NCBI GenBank assembly: GCA_029204225.1
Contig: CM055113.1
Location: 27,348,592-27,412,591 of the forward strand
Direction: 5' to 3'
Length of the DNA: 64,000 bases
Origin: Diphasiastrum complanatum
Lineage: Eukaryota; Streptophyta; Lycopodiopsida; Lycopodiales; Lycopodiaceae
Below the pieces are notes generated by a model. The model searched no databases, was not told the DNA's origin, and saw nothing but the letters and a program-made list of their open reading frames with translations. Position 1 is the first letter of the stretch. Every line of letters begins with the position of its first letter. Of this stretch, positions 11,201 to 20,344 are shown one piece after another. The position numbers and the translations under genes are program-made.

Positions 11201-11957
11201 GATGGTCTTTTGAAGTCTCTAGACTTCAACCCTACTCAACCATACTGTAATGTCTACATCAAAAGAGTAGAAAAGAATTTTGTGATACTGACCATCTTCG
11301 TGGATGATTCGCTAATGATAGGAAATTCGTTGATGCTGATGAAAGACACGAAGAGTCAGATTTTTGAAAGCTATGAAATCACAGATCTTGGAGAAGCAAC
11401 AAAATGCCTAGGGCTGGAGATCAGAAGAGATCGAACAAATGGCAAAATGCACTTGAATCAGTCAGAATACGCCAAAAAAGTGCTGAAGCAGTACCACATA
11501 ATGGACTGCAAAGAGAAAGCCACACCAATGATAGCTGGAGCCAAGCTCACGAAACACGATTGTCGAAAAATAAAAGAGGAAGAACAGAGTATGACAGGTA
11601 TACCCTACTAGAGCTTAATCGGGAGTCTGATGTACTTGACAATTTGTACCAGACCGGATATGGCCTTCTCTGTTTACGCATTGAGCCAATTCTATTTCAA
11701 TCATGGTCTAGCACATTGGCAAATGTCCAAACGAATCCTACAGTATCTTAAGGGTACCCAGAATACTGGATTAACCTACAGAGCTAGAAACGAGGAGAAA
11801 GGATTCGAGCTGCATCACTACAGTGATGCGAGCTGGGCGAGCTGCAAGGATGACAGCAAGTCCGTTACTGGAGGATGTACAATAGCGTGCGGAACTGCAG
11901 TCAGCTGGATATGCAAAAAGCAAACCCTGGTAGCTCAATCCTCTTGCAAAGCTGAAT
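8266..11957 (+). pseudogene. Ty1/copia gag-pol relic, near full length
   Basis: Polyprotein in the normal copia order. Gag starts MAMTIQTRVAISLDGANYTI, followed by the UBN2-type gag (YESSHAAWERLKQKY) and two zinc knuckles (CDHCHKPSHTANKC and CMHCKKKGHSTYNC, 8951-9050). Protease (VIDSGAISHITC, 9193) and the GAG-pre-integrase domain (LWHRRMYHL, CEACQKGKQ) come next. Integrase core follows (LVHSDVCGP, FVDDYNR, SDNGGEY, EYNGVAERRN), then RT (YKWVYKKKL ... FHQIDVKTSFLHG ... YGLKQASWAWY) with FVDDSLMIG in place of the usual YVDD. RNase H runs to QSSCKAE. About eight stops or frameshifts are scattered throughout. RNase H is cut at 11957, so the C-terminus and 3' LTR are absent. The integrase keeps its D, D and E positions in sequence. 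Confidence 0.92.
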
Positions 11958-12830
11958 AAGATTTTTTGAATGGCAATTGTAGATTTTGAAACCCTGTTAT
12001 TTTACATAAAAACAAAATGATCTTGTGAAAGGGAAACTGTCATGTGGTGCAAACATCTGATTTTCTGAAGTGTACATGTTTGGATTTTGTGGAGAGGAGC
12101 TCCACAAAGATCTTTTATGGACTTTGCAAGTAAAGATTTATTTTCTACATAAATGTATTTGGTGTGGATCCATTTACAAACATGGAGATCCACCAAGTGG
12201 TTTGAAGTATGAAGGTATGTAGCATATTATCTAGAGGTCATTTGTAGAAGATTGTATAAAACTCCAATCACATACACTAAAAATTAGTGCTATGGCTAGC
12301 TACTTCTACAGTGTTGATATGGCAACATCTTTCATTAACCTCTATTGTTTGATTTTGGTTTGTTTAGGTTAATGTTTACCTGCAAGGTTTCAACCTTAGG
12401 CGGGTACTTAAATTCTATGATTTGAGAGTTACTAGTATTGGTGGGTGAGAGAATTTTCAAAAACCAAATTTTAGCATCAAATACTCACACAACATGGGTT
12501 TTTTTCATAGCCAAAGAGGGCAGCAAGGCCCATCTATTCATGAAGTTTGCTTGTGAGGCTTGTGCAAGTGATAGATGAGGTTGGGGCCCATGCTTGTACC
12601 GTTAATCAAGGTGAGAAATACGGTCCTTTCAAAGGTGGACTAATGGATATCACCGTGTGGGGCTTGCTTTTTTGATCATTTTTCTCCCCGGTCTATTGTG
12701 AGATATTTACTTGTAGACTCTTCTCTTGCCCACACGAGTGCTCACCTCATACTCCTAGTCTGTTAGCTTCATGTAGTTAGAGCAAACAGAAGAGTCTAAT
12801 CTGATCTTCCACTATTATATAATCTCTGAT
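11958..12830. other. Non-coding stretch with a short perfect hairpin
   Basis: No coding region recognised. At 12089-12111 there is a perfect 9-bp inverted repeat, TTTGTGGAG-aggag-CTCCACAAA. The rest is AT-rich, without detectable relation to the flanking copia element. Confidence 0.4.
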
Positions 12831-12930
12831 CGACGGACATCTAATCCCTGTGACAAGTATTGCAGATCTCCAGATACTTCTGTCTCTGTGGAGGTCCTTG
12901 CAGTTTGGTTTGTGGTGTTCGTCAGGAAAA

Positions 12931-13257
12931 ATGGTGGATGATGCATCAAGCGCAGCAGTGCGAGCCGTTTGTATGTATTATGCTGAAAATGATGACAGAT
13001 CTCAAAAGAATCAGCAGGGATGCGTTTCGAAGCTTCTGCATTGTATCTCAGAGGCCTACAACATGTTCTTTGCAATTCTCTTCCTGTTTTTCTTCGTGGG
13101 CACTGGCCTGGCCATTGCTTCATTCACTGATAATTCTATATTCTGTCGTGATTTGTGCCATGTTTCTCAGCCGGAGGCTAGAAATGAGGAGAACGACAAG
13201 ATGATGGGACTTAGTCTGCAGAAAGGTGAACCCGCTATGACTGCGAACGATCAGTAG
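12931..13257 (+). CDS. Small hypothetical single-pass membrane protein (uncertain)
   Basis: A 108-codon frame beginning with the ATG at 12931; an in-frame ATG at 12850 would give 135 codons. The predicted protein has a polar, Cys-containing N-terminal part, one strongly hydrophobic segment of about 20 residues near the centre (MFFAILFLFFFVGTGLAIAS) and an acidic/basic C-terminal tail. Composition and GC content look more like coding sequence than the AT-rich surroundings. I do not recognise the family. It could be a short host gene, the last exon of a longer one, or chance. The upstream CAAGTATTGCAG at 12854-12865 could be a splice acceptor. Confidence 0.3.
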   Translation: MVDDASSAAVRAVCMYYAENDDRSQKNQQGCVSKLLHCISEAYNMFFAILFLFFFVGTGLAIASFTDNSIFCRDLCHVSQPEARNEENDKMMGLSLQKGEPAMTANDQ

Positions 13258-14320
13258 GAACATGTCACGGCTATTATCAATTGACGTGGCATGTCTGGGA
13301 TGATTTTCAAATCATTTTCTCTTCTCGTAAGGGAAAATATCAGATATATCATCTATTTACAGATCTACAACGGCTGTAGGTTCTTCTCTTACGCTAGGCT
13401 GAATATTTGTACTCTATGGAGCTTTTCTGTCACGCTTCTTACTTCAATCCATGACGGTGTGAACAAAAGCATACAGAAGTAATCATATCTCTTTTGTTGT
13501 TTCTTTCATTTAACGGGCAAGCAATGGTTTGATGCAATATTTCAACTTGAAGAGCTATGTGTAAATGACAGATACAGCATAACGCAAACAAAATAGAGAC
13601 CTTTGTTCTCATCTTTCTATTAATTCTGTTTCAAACACATGACCTCAGACCAGCTGACCAATTTTTCTTTTAATCGGTTTGGTGATTTCTGTCTACCCTC
13701 AAATCAAAATAAATACTTCATACCCAATTTATCCATCTAACATCACCACTGTCTTTTAATTCAAGGGATTAAACACGCTAGGTTTACTACTAGCAATAGT
13801 CAACCATAGCTTGAAGATTTGAATGTTAGCACCTTTCTGGCTCCTGCTACTCAGATGTCGCATATTTGTTTACCTTTTAAAGAGAAGCATGCTCAAATCT
13901 GAGGAACGTCGATGGAATGAAGTTGTATTAAAGGCTAAGGATGCATGCATGCATGCCAGCAAGCAAACCAACATCTAGGCGTACGGTATTCATCATGACA
14001 AAGTAGAGCGTGCTCAAATATGAGAAACAACCACATATGTTGTATTCAAGCCTAAGGCTAAGGATGCACGCAAGCCAGCAAAACAGATAAAAGGAAAACA
14101 AAGTCATGATCAGTGCATGGTATCCGTCACTACGTTTATCTATACAAGATATAAAAGTATAGTTACATCCCGTACACATCACTATTGTGATATAAACGTA
14201 CCTAAAAACATGCTCACAAATATTAGCACCATAATAATTGCCGGAAGTCTTTATTATTCCACACAGTTTTTCCTTTTTCCTTGAAAGACAATGAAATGAG
14301 CACATGCGATTAACTTTGTA
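13258..14320. other. Non-coding stretch
   Basis: No coding, RNA or transposon signature seen. 13850-14110 contains a loose direct repeat around the phrase 'aggctaaggatgca' (13933 and 14055) with nearby 'catgctcaaat/gtgctcaaat' and 'atgagaaac/tgaggaacg'. It is an imperfect duplication of about 120 bp. Confidence 0.3.
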
Positions 14321-14321
14321 A

Positions 14322-14322
14322 G

Positions 14323-14386
<64 letters not shown>

Positions 14387-14387
14387 A
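14322..14387. repeat. (GT)n(GC)n(GT)n(GA)n microsatellite
   Basis: Compound dinucleotide tract of about 66 bp: GT repeats interrupted by a GCGCGCG block, then GA repeats. Confidence 0.95.
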
Positions 14388-14625
14388 GGGTGCTGGGATT
14401 ATTTCACTAATATTTCATTTTACCTCCAAAGGTTAGCTCTAACCTTTGGAGGTTTAAAAAGTTAACCTTAAAGGCAGGCTATGTTGGCTGGCAGAAACAT
14501 GCCCAATTAAATGATGACACATAAGTTGAAGGTAACACTCTACCACCGAAATGTGGATTGACCCACATTTCTAGAGACTACCAACACGAGAGGCAACCAC
14601 TAGCGGCAGTCTCCATCGTGTAGCC

Positions 14626-14628
<3 letters not shown>

Positions 14629-14685
<57 letters not shown>

Positions 14686-14698
14686 TGTGTGTGTGTGT
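14629..14698. repeat. (GT)n(GA)n(GT)n microsatellite
   Basis: Compound tract of about 70 bp. It lies 240 bp from a very similar GT/GA tract at 14322-14387. Confidence 0.95.
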
Positions 14699-15394
14699 AA
14701 TCTAGATGCTAATTTTAGCTAGCTCACTTAAATGAGGAAGTCCAATGCCATAAATTTCAATTGCATAAACACATGGTTTATACAAGCTTATTATAATTGT
14801 TCTCTTACCTATGAACCAAAATTTGTCACCCATGCATTTTGTAGAAATGTGTTCTATACTAGGTATTTGCCATCTACTATAGCACATCAAACAACTGGAG
14901 CGGCGAGGGTGGCTACATGTTGTAGCCCACTTTTTGTTGGCCGTTGCTATGGCTTAGTACTAGGCTACTCTTGGCCAACATGTGTTGCCCTCGTCCAAGC
15001 TTTTCCCCTTCACAACCGCTACAAGTCATAGTATGGTACGATGATCTAGCTAATTGTTGTGACGCAAGCACAAGATGATGCTTACAATACATATCCATCA
15101 ATGCTAGGTTGAAAAGAGGAAAATTGTTTAGACATACCTCCTTGTAAGAAAACATTGTGGGTTGTTGCATATGACAAGAAAGTTGCTCTTTTTGCTTGTG
15201 TCAAGCATGAGTACTTTATTCTAGTGCAAAACACTAAGCAATTTGGCCTCGAGCCAAGGCACCATATTTCTTGTGTACTAGTTACTGGTTGATGAAAATT
15301 AAAGTTCCAAGTACAAAGTTTGTGATTTACCAACTACTTCAACTAAAGTTAGTTCCTTAATCAATTACAAGCTTAACCAAATTAGCACAAAAGC

Positions 15395-15395
<1 letters not shown>

Positions 15396-15489
<94 letters not shown>
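15396..15489. repeat. (CT)n microsatellite
   Basis: About 94 bp of CT repeats with one interruption (CTGTCT) near 15458. It lies 250 bp from a GA tract, so the two can pair as an inverted repeat. Confidence 0.95.
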
Positions 15490-15491
<2 letters not shown>

Positions 15492-15738
15492 ATACCAAGT
15501 GCTTAGTTTTTGGCCTTGCCTTGTAAAGGCAATACTATGTGTTGAGGTCAGTCAATGGAGTTTGGAAAAAAGTCAACATTAAAGGATATTATGTGGTCGT
15601 GATCTTAGCTTCTAAGGCTGAAACCTTTGTTGAAGACTAAACTAACATCCATTGTTGTCATTAGAAAATTTATGCCAAGTCATGCAATCAACACTGAGGA
15701 GGTTTTGAAAAAATAAATAGTAGGTTGTGGAGAACATG

Positions 15739-15742
<4 letters not shown>

Positions 15743-15798
<56 letters not shown>
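15743..15798. repeat. (GA)n microsatellite
   Basis: About 56 bp of uninterrupted GA repeats. It interrupts sequence homologous to a copia leader (see the LTR at 15920-16664). Confidence 0.95.
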
Positions 15799-15800
<2 letters not shown>

Positions 15801-15907
15801 CGTGGTTGAGAATGTGTGTGGAGATGCGTGAAGGAAGAAAGATTTCATGCATGCAGCCATCCCTGAGGAGATATCTATGTCGAAAGACTGAATGTTATTA
15901 GAAATGA

Positions 15908-15919
15908 GCTCTGATACCA
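15908..15919 (-). promoter_or_regulatory. Primer-binding site downstream of the 3'-positioned LTR
   Basis: The minus strand reads TGGTATCAGAGC directly after the LTR end GGCA, followed by GAGCTCATTTCTAATAACAT. The same bases follow the 5' LTR PBS at 22977-22988 (GAGCTCATTTATGATAACAT). Internal sequence therefore continues past an LTR that also has pol on its other side. Confidence 0.8.
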
Positions 15920-16664
15920 TGCCGAAAATCGAGAGTATGGCTGGCAGCGGAAGCTTGAGCGAGAGTGGGCGATGTAGGATCGGAAGTGCCACAGTTAGGA
16001 GCAGAAATATTCATGATGAATAATTCAGATAAGTGCAAATGAACAATACAGTAGTGAGACAAAAATTGCACGCTGATTAAATATCAACAACGAGTACAAT
16101 TGCTTGAAGTGATAACTTCAGCTTGATAGTTGAGCGTGATAATGCTGGCAACAAAAATTTCTAACTGATAAGATTGATTAGTGAACAACTTTTCAACTAA
16201 GTGTGTTCTCAGTTGATTCTATATTACAAATATCTACTTCTAAAATATTTGTTTGTTAAATATCTTTTTAGCATTAAATGTTATCTGCTATTTATTACAA
16301 CCGCCTTGTAACAATAAATGTATGTACAATAGTTGGTGAACTGCCATAAAGTCTTCTGACAGTTTATTTGGATCGATTTTTCCTTGATGAGAGAAAGTCG
16401 ATAAAAAGTTGGTTAGTTGATGGTTGGTGAAAAGTCGACAAAGTCGGGTAAGTCGACAAAGTCAAACTTGATGGAATTAGTGGAAAAACGTTGATGTCGA
16501 GTTTGAACATATATGTATACATGAGAGAGGATATACATGAGAGAAGTCAAAGTCAATGACTTCGATAGCTTTGATGACTTCGAAGTCGATGGAGTCGAAC
16601 TTCGACAGATTTTTCAGGATGCCCATTATTGAATGGACTTGAGGCAGAGCATCGAAATCCAACA
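15920..16664 (-). repeat. Copia 3' LTR (minus strand), 745 bp
   Basis: On the minus strand it starts TGTTGGATTTCGATGC after the polypurine GGAGGAG and ends GATTTTCGGCA. It is clearly homologous over its length to the LTR at 22989-23702 (shared ATAATGGGCATCC-like start, TTGGTGAACTGCCATAAAGT, GGCAGCGGAAGCTTGAGC). Together they bracket one element. Confidence 0.88.
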
Positions 16665-17498
16665 CTCCTCCTTAATGTGGATTTGGAAAAAAATTTATCT
16701 TTAGCATATTATGAAATCTACGATGGCGCTCCTTTGATAGAACTTTTGTTAAGTAATTTGCTGCCATTAGATCTGTCCTACAATAATATATTGACACTCC
16801 CCTGCTTTGCACTTTTTCTCTATGGCAGTGATAGTTGATTTTTATATTTTTGCTTCGAGCATGAAATCTCGAATTTAGAGACACTGCTATTGTGCTTTGA
16901 TTGTCACAATAAATTGTGCTATTGTGCTATTGTTCTTTGATTGTCACAATATATTGTCGTTGGATGTAGATGAGCAAGGTCGATATCTGCAACTAAAATT
17001 CTCAACCAAATTGCCTCCCCTTGGTAGTATTTGTGGCAGCTATGTATTTTGATTCGGTCGATGATATGCTACTGAGGTATGCTTTCGGCTGTTCCAAGAG
17101 ATTGGGCCTTGATTGTATAAAAATACAAATCCAGAACTTGATCTTTTGGTATCGATATCTCCTGCCCAATCTGCATCTATGTATCCTTCAAGAATATTGG
17201 TAGGTTGGCTGCCTCCATAAGAAATGCTGAGATTTTGATTGCTTGGACGTACTTCATGACCTTCACGAGTGCTTTCCAATGGGTTATACCTGGATTCGAT
17301 AGGAACTCCCTAAGTGAACTAATCAAGTATGCAAGGTCTAGTCGAGTGCAGAGCATTGCATACATTAGTGAGCCGATGATGGAGTGAAATGGATATTGCT
17401 TTATTTCCTCCTATTCTACCTTGACTTGAGGACATTGTTCTTTCGATAATTTGAGACCAGGGTCGAGTGGAAAGTAGTTCGATTTGCAATTGGTCATT
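16665..17498 (-). pseudogene. Copia RNase H region (3' part of the interrupted element)
   Basis: Minus-strand frames contain PLDPGLKLSKEQCPQ (frameshifted), SLMYAMLCTRLDLAYLISSL, GYIDADWAGDIDTKRSSSGF, GPISWNSRKH and FHARSKNIKINYHCHREK, the ordered RNase H blocks of copia, with at least four frame breaks. It is the continuation of the RT at 20351-21103, from which it is separated by the inserted elements at 17.5-20.3 kb. Confidence 0.85.
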
Positions 17499-17884
17499 CT
17501 CATTAGAGGAGTTTTGAGCTCCAAAAAGACCCTTTAAGAATTCGTGCAAGATGTAGTTTGTATTATTAAAATATTACAGCACTAATACTTTTGACTTGCC
17601 ATAATTTTTTAATCGTAGCTCATAAGTATGTCATCTAATATATTATTGGAAAGCCCTTGTCAAGCGCTTTCTAATGCACTAAACTCCGCTAAATTCGGAC
17701 TTACCACTAAAAAGTTATGCCATTTTTAGTGTGGAATCCAAATGTGAACTCAAAAAATTACGTTACGTAGATTTCAAATTTGAGTGTTTTGATTGGTCCA
17801 TGGGTAAAAAGAAATTGAGAAAAAATATAAAAAGAATCTTTACAAAGGGTCTTTTTTGGATTTAGAACTCCTCTAATGATATTT
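17499..17884. mobile_element. Short TIR element (MITE-like), ~385 bp
   Basis: The left end CATTAGAGGAGTTTTGAGCT followed by CCAAAAAGACCCTTT is inverted at the right end (AAAGGGTCTTTTTTGGATTT then AGAACTCCTCTAATG), giving ~37-bp terminal inverted repeats with a few mismatches. There is no coding capacity. Internally GAAAGCCCTTGTCAAGCGCTTTC is itself a small inverted repeat. The first bases CATTAGRG match the ends of the larger neighbour at 17914-20316 and of the block at 899. Target-site duplications could not be identified. One caution: minus-strand bases 17530-17575 can be read as copia-like KYILHEFLK, so the left boundary is not certain. Confidence 0.6.
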
Positions 17885-18494
17885 TTTCAGTACATAAATA
17901 GTGAGATATCTTTCATTAGAGAAAATTTGGGCTCAAAATGGGCCCTTTAGGAAATTTGACTTCAGAGAGAGATTAGGTAGAGAGAGAATGGACACCGGTA
18001 CCATTTGGTTGTCGTTTTTTGAGTTTTCGATACTGCCTGCATTCTAACTACTGTGGTGAAAACTAGCTCTAACTTCAGGCATTAATTAGTTAAGCGTGCT
18101 TGTAATAATAGCCATACATTTGTCATATAATCCGGGGCTGTAAACGTCCACCAATAATTATATTACCGCATGGTACCTGCGCCTAAAAGTAATGAATGGT
18201 CTATATTAGTAAAGAATAATGGTCACCGAATTCCATACCCAGAGATACGATACGTTCATGGAAACTTACGAGGGCAATCATTTCTAAAGCTCTGCTCTAC
18301 ATAAGTGCAAACATAACAATAAAGAAAACTTTACGTTCGAATTTCACGTCTGAATATTTGTTTAGCACATGCATTTGGATATTCTTCAGCCATGACGGGT
18401 CACGTGGTGTTCCACTTGGCCTAGGAGGCGGTGGTGGTGGATTTCCTTGGTGGCCTCCTTGCATTGGGACACCTCTGTGTTGTTTGCTTCGTGC

Positions 18495-19560
18495 GAGCCA
18501 TTCGCGGACCCAATATCAAATTAGCACACGTGTAGGAAGTCAACAAATGCAGAATGTAGGTCGGGCGTGTCGTACCAATATCAGACAAGAAAGGCATAAA
18601 CTAGGCGATATCAGATGGGCACACAGGATTCCGGAATAGGAATATCACGCAGTCAGGCGCGCTGAACCGATATTGAAAAATGGTAACTTTTGAAAGACAG
18701 CTCGGATTGAGACGATTACATCGCCATTAGAAAGCCCTCGCCGAGAGCTTCTCAATGGCACCCCAACATGACCCAGTTCTGAGCTATAATTAAAGAGATA
18801 TTCTCAGTCAAAGTTTTGGGCGATCAATAGTCAACGATAAACCTAATATCAGATCGGTGTGCGGTTGACGAGTTTGACCCGGTCAGACCCTAAGGGCGCG
18901 CGCCGATCCGATATTAGGATTTTCAATATTTTTTGTTTTGGTTTTTTTTATGAGGGCTTCACAACGGCACCAGAATGACCTAATTCCGAGCTACGGTTCA
19001 AAAGTTAATGGCAGTCAAAGTTTTGGGCCCCAAAACTTTGACTGCCTATAACTTTTGAACTGTAGATCGGAATTAGGTCATTCTGGTGCCGTTGCGAAGC
19101 CCTCATCGAGCTCTTTCCAGAAAAAATCTTTGAGATTCCTAATATCAGATCGGCATGTGCCCTTAGGGTCTGACCAAGTCAAACTGGTCAACCGCATGCC
19201 GATCCGATATTAGGTTGACCGTTGACTATCTCTTTAACCATAGCTCAGAACTGGGTCATGTTGGATGCCGTTGAGAAACTCTCATCGAGGGCTTTCTAAT
19301 GGCGATGTGATCGTCTCAATCCGAGCTGTCTTTCAAACGTTGCGATTTTTTTTAAACAACAGGCAATATTGGTTCAGTGCACCCGATCCAATCGTGATAT
19401 TCTTGTTCTAGACTCCTGCGCGCCATCTGATATCGCCTAGTTTCCGACTTTTCTATCTGATATCGGTTCGGAGTGCCTGACCTACATTCAGTAGCTACTG
19501 ACTTTCTACGTGCGCGCTAATCCGATACTGGGTTTGCGAATGGCCTTTGGTACTGAATGA
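18495..19560. repeat. Large palindrome, arms ~530 bp
   Basis: The symmetry centre is at about 19028, where CAAAGTTTTGGG-C-CCCAAAACTTTG is perfect. Outward, matched pairs include GACCTAATTCCGAGCTAC / GTAGATCGGAATTAGGTC, GCCGATCCGATATTAGG / CCTAATATCAGATCGGC, AACATGACCCAGTTCTGAGC / GCTCAGAACTGGGTCATG, TTTGAAAGACAGCTCGGATT / AATCCGAGCTGTCTTTCAAA, and TAGGCGATATCAGATGG / CCATCTGATATCGCCTA. The arms reach GCCATTCGCG (18497) and its partner at about 19545. They are roughly 85% alike by eye. The motif ATATCAGAT(C/G)GG or its complement recurs several times within each arm. Confidence 0.85.
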
Positions 19561-19729
19561 AAACTAAATGAAATATTCTAATTTTCAGAGGGGATATTCT
19601 ACAAAGATTTCAAAGTGTGCGATTGTCCAAAAAACAAACATCAGCATGGGCAAAGTATGAAGACTCGGATTCAATCCAAAAATTTAACACAACGAACAAT
19701 GGCCTATACTCACCTGCACATTGATCTGT

Positions 19730-19850
19730 TATCGACTGCCAACTTTCATACTCGGGTTATCGGTTCAGTGCGCCTCCTATACTGCCTCATTGTTGAGCTG
19801 TACAGATGCGCGCTAATCCAAAACTAGGACATCTCATGGCCCGCACCAAA
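19730..19850. repeat. Partial direct duplicate of the palindrome's right arm end
   Basis: TTATCGGTTCAGTGCGCCTC, then GATGCGCGCTAATCCAAAAC, and CATGGCCCGCACC repeat, in order, the right arm tail at 19462-19550 (ATATCGGTTCGGAGTGCCTG, GTGCGCGCTAATCCGATACT, GAATGGCC). It is a diverged ~100-bp direct duplication. Confidence 0.55.
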
Positions 19851-20344
19851 CAAACTACTCGTCTTCATCTTGGCCCGCATCAATGGTTCCTCTTGGTCTC
19901 CAATTACGTGTCGCCATTAGTCCAAAATATCTCTATGGAAGTTGAGTATGAATGAGAACAAAGAGAATGAGAGGTATACCTAAGAATGACAAGAAGTTCC
20001 TAAAATACAAGGATTAGTTAACTATAGTTTATGACTATTTGTCAAATCAACCTCGAGTGTACAAATATGGGTAGCAAAAGAGTATTCGGACAGTAATTGT
20101 AGTCCAATCACAATCGTTTGTACTGCCCGGCGGGATTTTTGAGAATCACCAAAATTCGGCCGGGAAAGGCAAAGGCAATTTTCGTCCATCAACCACTATT
20201 ATAGTTCATCACAAATGGACACCATTGATTGGGCCACTTAAGCATTGAAAGCGTGCAAAGTCAAAAAAAAAGCATCTTGACAACGGGCCCATTTTGAGTT
20301 CTAATATCCCCTAATGGCTGGGTGATAAAAATCAGTCTATTGGG

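Larger units (their letters stand above)
17914..20316. mobile_element. TIR-type element without transposase, inserted in copia
   Basis: The left end reads CATTAGAGAAAATTTGGGC then TCAAAATGGGCCC. The right end, in inverse orientation, reads CATTAGGGGATATTAGAACT then CAAAATGGGCCC. It splits copia RT (20351 onward) from RNase H (up to 17498), so it is younger than that copia. Its left 300 bp are repeated at 899-1260. The centre holds a palindrome of ~530-bp arms (separate entry). No ORF resembling a transposase was seen, so it would be non-autonomous. The superfamily is not assigned; the long inverted structure recalls foldback or Mutator-like elements. Confidence 0.6.

Noticed and set aside
19026-19032. 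Rho-independent terminator at the palindrome centre
   Set aside because: The stem is hundreds of bases long and there is no bacterial gene context.
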